A program made the translations under genes and the position numbers. The notes below the pieces were generated by a model. The model had not been told where the DNA came from. It searched no databases and saw only the letters and a program-made list of their open reading frames with translations. Shown here piece after piece: positions 10,801 to 18,884 of a stretch of 21,579 bases of DNA. Position 1 is the first letter of the stretch; every line of letters begins with the position of its first letter. The stretch comes from Collodictyon triciliatum (Eukaryota; CRuMs): positions 1-21,579 of the forward strand of contig JBHJMP010001183.1 of assembly GCA_043381765.1 (NCBI GenBank), in the 5' to 3' direction.

Positions 10801-13800
10801 AATATCATATATGCAATGTGTAGCTGTGGGGGTGTTGATGAAATACGTGTAGAACTGCCCTGTGTTTCCAAATAAATCCAGTGCCGATTATAGTGTAGTG
10901 GCATCACTCTGTCCAGAGCCATCAGATATTTTGCATAGCATCGACTTTTCTTGAAAATGTTTTTAGCCCATATACTTATTGATAAACTCTGAATACCTTT
11001 TTGAAGTTTGAAAAGTAGAGTCTGTTGGTATTGAGGATTAAGGTTCTTTGGATATTTTCCCGTCTTTAATTTAACATCACCATAAGTGCATTTCACCTTG
11101 GACTCGAATTGTGTGGGGATATCTTGTCCCTCGATTATCGTCAGTAGCAGATATAGATTACATTTCTCTTGGTCCAAATATTGATTTGCAAGATTTATCA
11201 AGCGACTTTTCTGAAAATCCACCCACAGCTGGTGCAAAGCTTGTGTTTGAAAAAGTTCTGGTGTGAAACCGGGAGCTACTGATAAATACCGAAATTGAGA
11301 TAGTAAAAAATTTGAGGTCTTTAATCGCAGGCTTCGTTCTCTACATTTATACTCTACTTTTGTCATTTTAGCTTCGCTGACGTAAAAGGAACATGTAAGA
11401 ATCCCTCTCAGTTCGATGTTTGTAAAAAGATGGTCAACATGGTGACTGAAAGTATTTTTATCTACAACAGGTGATGATATACACATGTACGCATTTTCGA
11501 GCGTGTCAGACCGAATTCCATGGAGAGGGAGCTCCACATTAGGTTTGGTTTTCGAAAGTGACAGGACAAAGTTGTAATGGATTGATTTAAACCTAGATTC
11601 ATTAGTCAGAGCAAGATTTATCCCTTCATTTGTGGAGAAATTCTCCAGAATTAACAGAGGGTCAGGAAATTCGATGGATATGCTGATGTATATCTGACCC
11701 CGATGAATCATGCGTCGCTTCTTTTTTTCTAATGGTAACCAACCAGCCCATGAAATCTTTACAAGGCCATCTGAATCGTGCTCCAATTTTCCATTGACGG
11801 TATCTGATTGGGACATGGATATAATTTCCCATAACCTCATTCTAGTAGTTCCTAGGAAATCATCCAGAAATCCTATATCTTCATCGTAAACTGATATGCG
11901 GAGCATTGGCTCGTTTGGGTCCACTGAATCAAGAAGTTGTGACGTTTTCACCGTTGTGTCAGGCATTGAATTCATTTTCATGTAATTTGGTAGTGCACGG
12001 ATCATTCCTTTGCTAACTTTGACATTAAACCTGGAATGGAATTTCCAGACAGGATTTAAATTTGCTGAAATAGTTGCGGATCTCTGCTTTTGTCTGTCGA
12101 GTTGTACAATGCAATAAGGGTCACTTAGTCCTGAGATGTCTTTTGCTTGTAGATCGCGCGCCTTTAAAAAAAAAAAAAAGAAAGAAAGAAAGATAAAGGG
12201 CACAAGATTTTCACTAGGGTTTCTTGATAATAAATATTCATATTATGAATGAGCTATAAAAATAAGATTGTTTGATTGTATGTCATTTCTCTCCCTCTAT
12301 TTTTTTAATCTTGAAATATTCTCAGTTGAACGTTAAATTCGAGAAAATTATCTGATAAACCTCATGCACATTGACGCGCAGAACAGCCTCCAAGTTTTCT
12401 GAATTGTAGTCGAGCATTTTTACACCTTCCCCCGGATTTATTCTTGTAAATGGAATGATAGTGGACATTTCCACAAATCTATATTTCAATGTCAACGATA
12501 TTAAAGGTGCAAACGAAGTTGGATTGAGTCCTTCAGGGATGTGCATAACTTGCATTTCACTCTCCAGCCTCTATATAAATCATGGTGGAGATTCCTGGCT
12601 TAATATATTTGTATGTATTTGTTTTGCTCTTGTGACATTTTAATGAGTACATTATTTGTAATTAGGGGATTTTAATTCAAATCAAATGAAATAATGCTGC
12701 AATAGTAATAAAGATTATATATGAGCGTACCGATATGATATCTGTAGCCTCTGGAATAGCTCCTGTCATTATTTTTGAAAGCAAAACACGGATATAAGGA
12801 ACCAAGTTGAACTGAAACATGGCTATGGGTGGAGGATGAGGGCCAAGAAACTACATTAAGGTGTTCGAATTGCATCGTGACCATTAGTTTCGCCTTTCAT
12901 TATTGAGCTCATATGTTATTTATCTAAGCATTTCAAGACTTTAAAAATTAGATTTGGATGTTTTGCTCTGGTTTTATGGGTATATTATCTATACCTCTTC
13001 AAAAAGAAAAACGCTAAAAATGGCGGATGGTTGGTCGGTTTCAAAAGAGTACTGTTCAACCCATGTGTACCCATTCTTGAAATCACATGGAAAACTCTGA
13101 ACGACAGTATGCCCATCCGTTGCACTCATGAAACAGCGTGGTCCTGACATATATGTACATTATCATCCGATGAAATAAAAAAAATCAACTAAAAATGAGT
13201 GGAAAACAGTCTAAAGGAAAGAAAATACCTATCGATAAAGAATTTTTTTTTTACTCGATCAGATACTATGTTTTTCTCGATGTGTGTTTGAATTAATACT
13301 ATCTTGGTTGATAATGTGGGATGTATCTTTACCATTTTGAATTCCTCGTATTTTTACATCTTGAATGAGGGAACGGAAAGGCCACACCAAAAAGTATAGA
13401 GAATCACTTGGTTAATGTATTTTCCTTTTAAATTAAAATGAAATCGAATAACAGAAATCACAGTATGAGAGATATAGAATATGTACTCGATTATACTACC
13501 TATGAAAGTCACAGCAGTTGATAAGCGACCCTTTACAAAAAAAAAATCATCATTTATTGCCGAGGATAAGAAACAAATGGAGGGTGTGCCAAGAACTTTA
13601 CAGACGTATATGCAAATGAAGTCTTGACGAATCATTTGATTGAAAGTGACGAATGTGATAAGAAAATGGTGAAGGAAAAGATATAAAGGGGTTCAGTAGT
13701 TTTTAAACAACGTTTTTCTTGTGATCTGTCGAAGATCATGCAAATATTTTATACTTACAAAGAGATTGGCGTAACCCAGTGAGATACCGAGCTGATCAGA

Positions 13801-13863
13801 AAGATTGCGTTCATCTGAATCAGTGAAGTCTTCGGGCTGTTGAGACTTTCCGAAGAGCCACAT
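7868..13863 (-). CDS. Munc13/MUN-family C2-domain protein
   Basis: Munc13-type proteins prime vesicles for SNARE-dependent fusion (family knowledge). Exons, 5' to 3' on the minus strand: 13863-13759 (MWLFGKSQQ, donor GTAAGT), an unresolved small exon, 13359-13333, 13143-12995, 12850-12731, 12570-12361, 12161-8403 (3759 nt), 8204-8154, 7969-7868 (TGA); about 1.5 thousand residues. Three C2-like modules: a divergent one in exons 3-5 without Asp ligands; a canonical one spanning the 12361/12161 junction (LRVNVHEARDLQAKD, SDPYCIVQL, ISVYDEDIGFLDDF), retaining the expected Ca2+-binding aspartates and with an inserted loop before strand 6; and a third around 11180-10860 (LLLTIIEGQDIP, NLNPQYQQ) lacking acidic loops. 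The rest, about 10650-8500, is long and helical. It resembles MHD1/MHD2 of the MUN domain in spots (DFCALINLILIDVQDSF; CLWLNNLTRLYSDF; FHIIVDLFGRNTAELV). The C2 calls are firm; the MUN assignment is by resemblance and could be another CAPS/Munc13 relative. Confidence 0.83.
13360..13758 (-). other. Intron region with an unresolved exon, N-terminus of the C2/MUN gene
   Basis: Exon 1 ends in phase 0 (CTCTTT before GTAAGT), but the 27-nt exon 13359-13333 must be entered in phase 1, so at least one exon is missing between them. A plausible acceptor is TTCGTCAAG, followed by ACTTCATTTGC (coding from about 13630), but none of its donors gives the right phase. Alternatively exon 1 ends earlier at a weaker donor (CTGG before GTTACG), which would join in phase as SLDVKIRGIQNG. 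Confidence 0.4.
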
Positions 13864-14090
13864 CTTTACACACGCTCACCTCAAAACAAATCCCAGTAAC
13901 TATTATGTGCTATCGTCGGACTGCAACAAGCTCTTCGCCGCAGTATTGGTGCGTGCCAGAGCGGCCTACAAACTTAGAAGATGCGAAAGGCTGTCTGTAG
14001 CTAAATGCGCACTCCTTTGATAGGAGTTAAAATGAAGTTAAGTTAACCAATAATCTTTCACTCTTGTTTCCCACTATGACTTTTTTTTTT

Positions 14091-14735
14091 NNNNNNNNNN
14101 NNNNNNNNNNNNNNNNNNNNNNNNNNNNNNNNNNNNNNNNNNNNNNNNNNNNNNNNNNNNNNNNNNNNNNNNNNNNNNNNNNNNNNNNNNNNNNNNNNNN
14201 NNNNNNNNNNNNNNNNNNNNNNNNNNNNNNNNNNNNNNNNNNNNNNNNNNNNNNNNNNNNNNNNNNNNNNNNNNNNNNNNNNNNNNNNNNNNNNNNNNNN
14301 NNNNNNNNNNNNNNNNNNNNNNNNNNNNNNNNNNNNNNNNNNNNNNNNNNNNNNNNNNNNNNNNNNNNNNNNNNNNNNNNNNNNNNNNNNNNNNNNNNNN
14401 NNNNNNNNNNNNNNNNNNNNNNNNNNNNNNNNNNNNNNNNNNNNNNNNNNNNNNNNNNNNNNNNNNNNNNNNNNNNNNNNNNNNNNNNNNNNNNNNNNNN
14501 NNNNNNNNNNNNNNNNNNNNNNNNNNNNNNNNNNNNNNNNNNNNNNNNNNNNNNNNNNNNNNNNNNNNNNNNNNNNNNNNNNNNNNNNNNNNNNNNNNNN
14601 NNNNNNNNNNNNNNNNNNNNNNNNNNNNNNNNNNNNNNNNNNNNNNNNNNNNNNNNNNNNNNNNNNNNNNNNNNNNNNNNNNNNNNNNNNNNNNNNNNNN
14701 NNNNNNNNNNNNNNNNNNNNNNNNNNNNNNNNNNN
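14091..14735. other. Assembly gap (645 N)
   Basis: Run of N. It removes the continuation of the RBM5/10-like gene after its first zinc-finger residues. The left edge is a T10 run, suggesting a homopolymer or repeat problem. The 227 bases between the gap and the C2/MUN start codon hold no coding segment I can support and probably contain that gene's promoter; I see no clear TATA box there. Confidence 0.98.
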
Positions 14736-14777
14736 CGTCATAGTTGACTATATAAACAGTTTGGACGGCAGGATTAC

Positions 14778-16993
14778 CGATGGACATATCCAATCTTTCG
14801 CTTGGCTGATGGAATGATGACTGCTGTTACTGTTACTAAATTCCATGTTGGCGATACGACCAAGAACATCTAATCTGCAGTTCGTGACCTTTAGGAATTG
14901 CTCGGCTTCTTCCACAGAGAAAAATACAATGAACCCGAATCCACGTGGCTGGCCCGTCTTTTTTATGGATATTAAGATGGAAGATGAAATCAAGAAGAGA
15001 AGTAGACAGAAACATAGTAAACAAAATGCTATGAGATCACATTTATATGGAGAACATATTCTGATATGATAATACTATAAAATAATTGGAATATGACATA
15101 AAATAATACAAAAATAAAACTACCTCTTTATCCCTTATCAATCGAACTTCCTTCACAGGAGAATGTATTTTGACTGCATACATAAGCTAAATATTGAATT
15201 GTTGATTAAAATGTTGGATTTTTTTTTTTTTGCTAGAACAATTGCTCTCCAAGAAAAAAATAAAAAAATATTTAAGCGGACGATACTATGCTAAAAGCAA
15301 AACAGACATCATCTTCAGTTGCATTCATGGGTAACCCCCGTGCAACAACTACATCGGAGGGTGATATTTCGGAAGAGCTTTTTCTGCCAGACCTAAGCGA
15401 TAAAAATATAATAATCACTATCAATAATATACTCCAGCCGCTTTTAATATTTTTTTAATCAAAAAGAAGAAAGAAGAAGAAAGAAGAAGAAAGAAGAAGA
15501 AAGAAGAAGAAAGAAGAAGAAAGAAGAAGAAAGAAGAAGAAAGAAGAAGAAAGAAGAAGAAAGAAGAAGAAGAAAGAAGAAGAAGAAAGAAGAAGAAGAA
15601 AGAAGAAGAAGAAAGAAGAAGAAGAAAGAAGAAGAAGAAAGAAGAAGAAAGAAGAAGAAAGAAGAAGAAAGAAGAAGAAAGAAGAAGAAAGAAGAAAAAA
15701 GAAGAAAAAAGAAGAAAAAAGAAGAAAAAAGAAGAAAAAAGAAGAAAAAAGAAGAAAAAAGAAGAAAAAAGAAGAAAATGGAATGTGAAAGTAGCTCAGA
15801 TTGTAATTAAGCTTACTTATGGTCATCGTAGTCATCATACTCTACAGGCCCTCTACGGAAGCCGCGATCGTTCCTGCACAATCTCCAATTAAAAATATGA
15901 AGAACATATTATGACAGTGCGATACGATAAGAAAACCTGCCTATGGTGTTAATATTAAAATGGATACTTTGTGGCACGAGGAATGATATATCTTTTTGAA
16001 CACAGACGTTGAGAAGGATGGCACAGTTGACTTGAAAAGCGCCAGATTGAAATCCAACCACAACCAACAAACCTTCTCGGGGATGGAGACCGTGACCAGG
16101 ATGGCGACCTTGACCTTCTCCAGTCCCTATCGCTTCAGTTGCACCATTAAAGTCATTAAATAATGGCATTTGACGTGAAGAAGGAAGCTGATGGTAGATA
16201 ATAAACAGGGCTTTTTCTTACCTCATACACAATTTTTCCAAAAAAAAAGGTACAAAATGTGTATGCATGAATAGAGAAATGAATAGAGAAATGAATAGAG
16301 AAAATAATGGATAAAATCATGGATAAAATCATGGATAAAATGAATATATAAAATAATAGATAAAATAATAGATAAAATAATAGATAAAATAATAGATAAA
16401 ATAATAGATAAAATAATAGATAAAATAATAGATAAAATCAAAGATAAAGGAATAGAAAATGAATAGATAAAAGAATAGATATAGAAGCAGAGAAAAATCG
16501 AGCCGTCGACTATCATTTACCTTCTCTGCACATTCCGATTATATCTCGGCGAACGCGAGCGAGAACGTGAGCGGCGTCTCAAAGGCGATCGTGTCCGTGG
16601 CGAAGGAGCACGCTTCACCCCCGGAGAAGATCGAAGCCGGCGAGACTGCCGCGGAGAACGCGAACGAGAACGCGAACGAGAACGAGAACGCGAACGCGAA
16701 CGAGAACGACGATTCCAACCAGAATGTGAAAACTGGTCAGGCGGCGACCTTTGCGAGGAAGAAAACCGCTGCTGCTGATGTTGTTGCTGCTGATATTGTT
16801 GCTGCGGAAAAGGAGGAGGCGGATAGTTGATCAGCGGTTGGGCGCGGCCGGGAAGCAGCGGGGCCGAATAGTGCTTTGCAGAGTTGGACTGCGGCCGATG
16901 CGAAGGAAGGGCAGCGCGGCCGGGCGGGAAGTGCGGCGTTGGCGTTGGCGTTGGCGTTGGCGTTGGTGGGGGAGTGCGGCGTGGCTGCGACAT
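14778..16993 (-). CDS. RBM5/RBM10-like splicing factor: RS domain, RRM1, start of RanBP2 zinc finger (3' partial)
   Basis: Exons on the minus strand: 16993-16521, 16132-16073, 15873-15817, 15392-15308, 15186-15124, 14957-14778; 306 codons with consistent phases, then donor GTAATC and the assembly gap. N-terminal 157 residues: Pro/Thr repeats, a Gln-rich stretch (PQQQYQQQQHQQQ) and an uninterrupted Arg-Ser repeat; the next two exons continue RS/SP motifs and an acidic DDYDDH patch. RRM: RNP2-like VVVARGLP, ATEDDLMYAV, VKEVRLIRDKETG, RNP1 RGFGFIVF. It is followed at once by AKDWICPS, the opening W-x-C of a RanBP2-type zinc finger. The order RS/acidic - RRM - RanBP2 finger is that of RBM5/RBM6/RBM10, which control alternative splicing in early spliceosomal complexes. 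Finger Cys 2-4, RRM2, OCRE and G-patch cannot be seen. Start: ATG at 16993 is the first in-frame ATG; the open frame reaches 17119, so an upstream exon entering through CTGCAAG is possible. Confidence 0.85.
15461..15777. repeat. GAAGAA purine minisatellite with 10- and 13-bp units
   Basis: Fills most of intron 15816-15393 of the RBM5/10-like gene. Sub-blocks: AAGAAGAAGA decamers (about 15471-15570), AAAGAAGAAGAAG 13-mers (about 15571-15640), GAAGAAGAAA decamers (15641-15690), then eight exact copies of GAAGAAAAAA (15691-15770). In the pre-mRNA it is a pure pyrimidine tract. Confidence 0.95.
16262..16480. repeat. AATAGATAAA-type minisatellite (13-bp core)
   Basis: Begins as AATGAATAGAGA copies, passes through ATGGATAAAATC copies, and becomes about eight nearly exact copies of the 13-mer AATAATAGATAAA. 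It lies in intron 16520-16133 of the RBM5/10-like gene. The minus strand reads as an ILSI-type low-complexity ORF, not a gene. Confidence 0.92.
16640..16710 (-). repeat. Coding hexamer repeat for the Arg-Ser tract
   Basis: Plus-strand GAACGC/GAACGA hexamers that on the minus strand encode alternating Arg and Ser in exon 1 of the RBM5/10-like gene. A second coding hexamer, GGCGTT on the plus strand (about 16935-16965), encodes alternating Pro-Thr in the same exon. Both are candidates for length variation. Confidence 0.85.
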
Positions 16994-17329
16994 TCGGGCG
17001 GCCGATCGGCGTCTTTTCCTGCGAGGTGGAGGCGTGCTGGTTTGTTTCCAAGTGGTGGGTTGTTTGATGCGTGAGAATAGTTGGGCGAGTTGGGGAAAGA
17101 GCCTTGCAGAAAAATACAAGATAAAGAAAAAAAAAAAGATAAAAGTAAATCAATACATCAATAAATACATGTTTTCGCCTATTCTTTATCTTTTTCAGAA
17201 CTCGTAATGAAGAAGGAAGGTGTCTTCGTGGTCGGTGTTGATATCGCGTCCTGTGTGTGTTCTTGTCGATGATTTCTCACTCGAGTTGGCCTCGTGTTGT
17301 CAGTGCGTGATGGATTCGCTTCTTTGGAC

Positions 17330-17528
17330 TCAGCCTGTGCTGTTTGGCCCTCGGGTGCTTTGGAGCGTTGCGATGGATTCTTCGCGGTCTGCTTGTGCAA
17401 GCCATGAGATTAAGTCTATGACTCTTATCTCGTCGAAGCTCCTTTGTTGTAATGTATATGTTTATCTATTTGCACTCGTCTTCCTGCTGATGGCGATGCA
17501 GGGAGTGTTTCCAGAGTCGCGTAACCAT
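17330..17528 (-). CDS. Candidate two-exon small gene, unrecognised
   Basis: Minus strand: ATG at 17528; exon 1 to 17476 (MVTRLWKHSLHRHQQED, phase 2), donor GTGCAA, acceptor ACAACAAAG, exon 2 from 17441 (ESFDEIRVIDLISWLAQADR...) to TGA at 17330. Together 54 codons. Support: the splice phase matches, GC is higher than in the surroundings, and exon 2 has an amphipathic helix pattern. Against it: other frames are also open here (one minus-strand frame runs 17400-17179), no homology was recognised, and the protein is very short. It might be a 5' part of the adjacent RBM5/10-like gene, although I found no phase-compatible junction. Confidence 0.3.
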
Positions 17529-17693
17529 GAAACTTGCAGCACAGCATGCATCTTAGCGGGGAAAAGCACGAGCCTTCGATAGTGCGCGTGAAATTCGATT
17601 ATCAGTCAAGCACAGTTGCATATCTGTGGAGCCTCTAATAATTATGAATCATGATGATAATTATAATGATGGAATAATAGTGGTAATAATTCA

Positions 17694-17940
17694 TTAGATA
17701 AACTTAGCAATCTCGCGTGAAGAACCAGTCTCCGCCTACAAAGCGTCGGATTTCAATATGTTTTCAGTTCACGGGACAGTCGCGTTGATTGGCTGGTTCA
17801 AAGACTACACCACGGTGAAAAAGTTGAGGGAATCGTAGTCAACCTAGTTTTTTGGAAAAAAAAAACCGCTTAACTGAAAAGCCGAGAAGCGCAGTTATGA
17901 TGAGATAAATAGCATGTCGATGGAAATACTTTTGGCCCAT
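17694..17940 (-). CDS. Candidate tiny three-exon gene with membrane segment, weak
   Basis: Minus strand: a TATA-like element (CTTATATAAA, 17990-17981) lies about 40 bp before ATG 17940. The frame MGQKYFHRHAIYLIITALLG contains one hydrophobic helix and meets a GTTAAG donor; an acceptor 31 nt further on (AACTAG) would continue with VDYDSLNFFTV (17843-17811), donor GTGTAG, and finally AETGSSREIAKFI (17735-17694, TAA). All junctions are phase 0. The 31-nt intron would be far shorter than any other here (next shortest 71 nt), so this model is speculative; no family is recognised. Confidence 0.2.
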
Positions 17941-18269
17941 TATAATCCAATTGTTATGTATTAGAACGGCTGAGGAGAGTTTTATATAAGGTATATACAT
18001 ATTTTAAATAAATAATTGCGGCATTATAAAACACGGAACTTTGAAATTATGTTACATAAACCTTATCTGCAATACAAACACTTCATCTTCTACATCATTT
18101 ATGTAAAAAAAATTAAATGCAATATTACATACACCCAGTGTAAAGATTGAAATGAAACAAATAACTACATTCGGTTGCATGATCAGTAAATAATATTATA
18201 TTACTTATTTAAGAAACTATACTAAATACAATATTTTATATCGTATAATGTTCCCTTCTCCATAAGTAA
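17941..18269. other. AT-rich intergenic stretch, no gene seen
   Basis: About 75-80% A+T, many stops in all frames, no repeat array. It holds the TATA-like element noted for the weak candidate at 17940 and otherwise nothing I can support. Confidence 0.6.
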
Positions 18270-18340
18270 TCCGTTATGGTGTAGTCGGTAGCACGTATGG
18301 CTCTCACCCATACAACCCGGGTTCGATTCCCGGTAACGGA
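18270..18340 (+). tRNA. tRNA-Glu (anticodon CTC)
   Basis: A 71-nt intronless cloverleaf. The acceptor stem TCCGTTA pairs perfectly with TAACGGA; D arm GTGT/GCAC; anticodon stem TATGG/CCATA with loop CTCTCAC, placing anticodon CTC at 18303-18305 (reads GAG, Glu); 4-nt variable loop; T stem CCGGG/CCCGG with loop TTCGATT. The internal B box GGTTCGATTCC (18320-18330) matches the Pol III consensus. CCA is not encoded, as usual for eukaryotic nuclear genes. Confidence 0.97.
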
Positions 18341-18342
18341 AC

Positions 18343-18347
18343 TTTTT
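18343..18347 (+). terminator. Pol III T5 terminator of tRNA-Glu
   Basis: Five T residues two bases after the tRNA 3' end, the normal RNA polymerase III stop signal. Confidence 0.85.
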
Positions 18348-18884
18348 GCTGTCTTGAGAACGCCGCATCACATTTTTATGCTTGCAGTTAGGGGTTCACG
18401 TGGCTTTAAGATGGTCATGAGTGCTCTCCCAAAGGACACGCCCGTACAGCGTCGCTATTTTCAATACCCTGTTTGTTCGCACTGACACGTATTACATTTG
18501 AAGGAAATACATATATATTTTTTGGCCATGTTTATTCTTGAGTGGGCTGAACCAGGTAGGGAAACAGCTTAAGGTCTGCTAATAAAACCTGTTAACATCT
18601 AAATAATTATTTGATTTATAATCAAGAAAATCACCATTAACTAACAAATGTACAAGAGTGGGGCGAAGCAAAAAAAACTGGGCATTAATATACATATTGT
18701 ATGTAATACTGCTAGATTGAGAATTGATGACATTACACTTATTAAGCTGCACCTCTGGCTCTCCACTACGCAGCCTTCTTTTTTTCGCGCACACTTTGAC
18801 GGCCCATCCTTTTTCACAGCACCCGGAAATTATGAGAAAGACTTGGGGAGTATTCATACCTCTTACCTCTCCCACCTACCCTTT
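18348..18884. other. Intergenic; one GC-richer block, no gene supported
   Basis: 18385-18485 is clearly richer in G+C than its surroundings (it contains ACGTGGC, CCCGTACAGCGTCGC) and could be a structured RNA or a relic exon; I could not match it to tRNA, 5S, U1, U2, U4, U5 or U6 sequences by eye. Short ORFs overlapping it and at 18579-18875 (minus) show no recognisable features. Confidence 0.5.

Noticed and set aside
14058-14793. ORFs spanning the N run
   Set aside because: Artefacts of translating N; only the exon from 14957 to 14778 on the minus strand is supported.
15455-15838. 127-codon minus ORF of Phe/Leu/Ser
   Set aside because: Translation of the GAAGAA satellite inside an intron of the RBM-like gene.
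16223-16516. 97-codon minus ORF with ILSI repeats
   Set aside because: Translation of the 13-bp intronic minisatellite; in-frame repeats only, no donor or acceptor logic.
16567-17207. Plus-strand ORFs rich in Asn-Glu-Ala or Arg/Trp
   Set aside because: Antisense of the RS- and Pro-Thr-coding hexamer repeats in the RBM-like exon 1.
17220-17582. 120-codon plus-strand ORF (Cys/Ser/Leu-rich)
   Set aside because: No homology or splice logic. The minus strand at the same place offers a phase-matched two-exon model; neither is certain, but the plus ORF looks like a shadow.
18348-18485. 5S rRNA or spliceosomal snRNA after the tRNA
   Set aside because: I compared the GC-rich block by eye with 5S, U1, U2, U4, U5 and U6 hallmark motifs and found no match.
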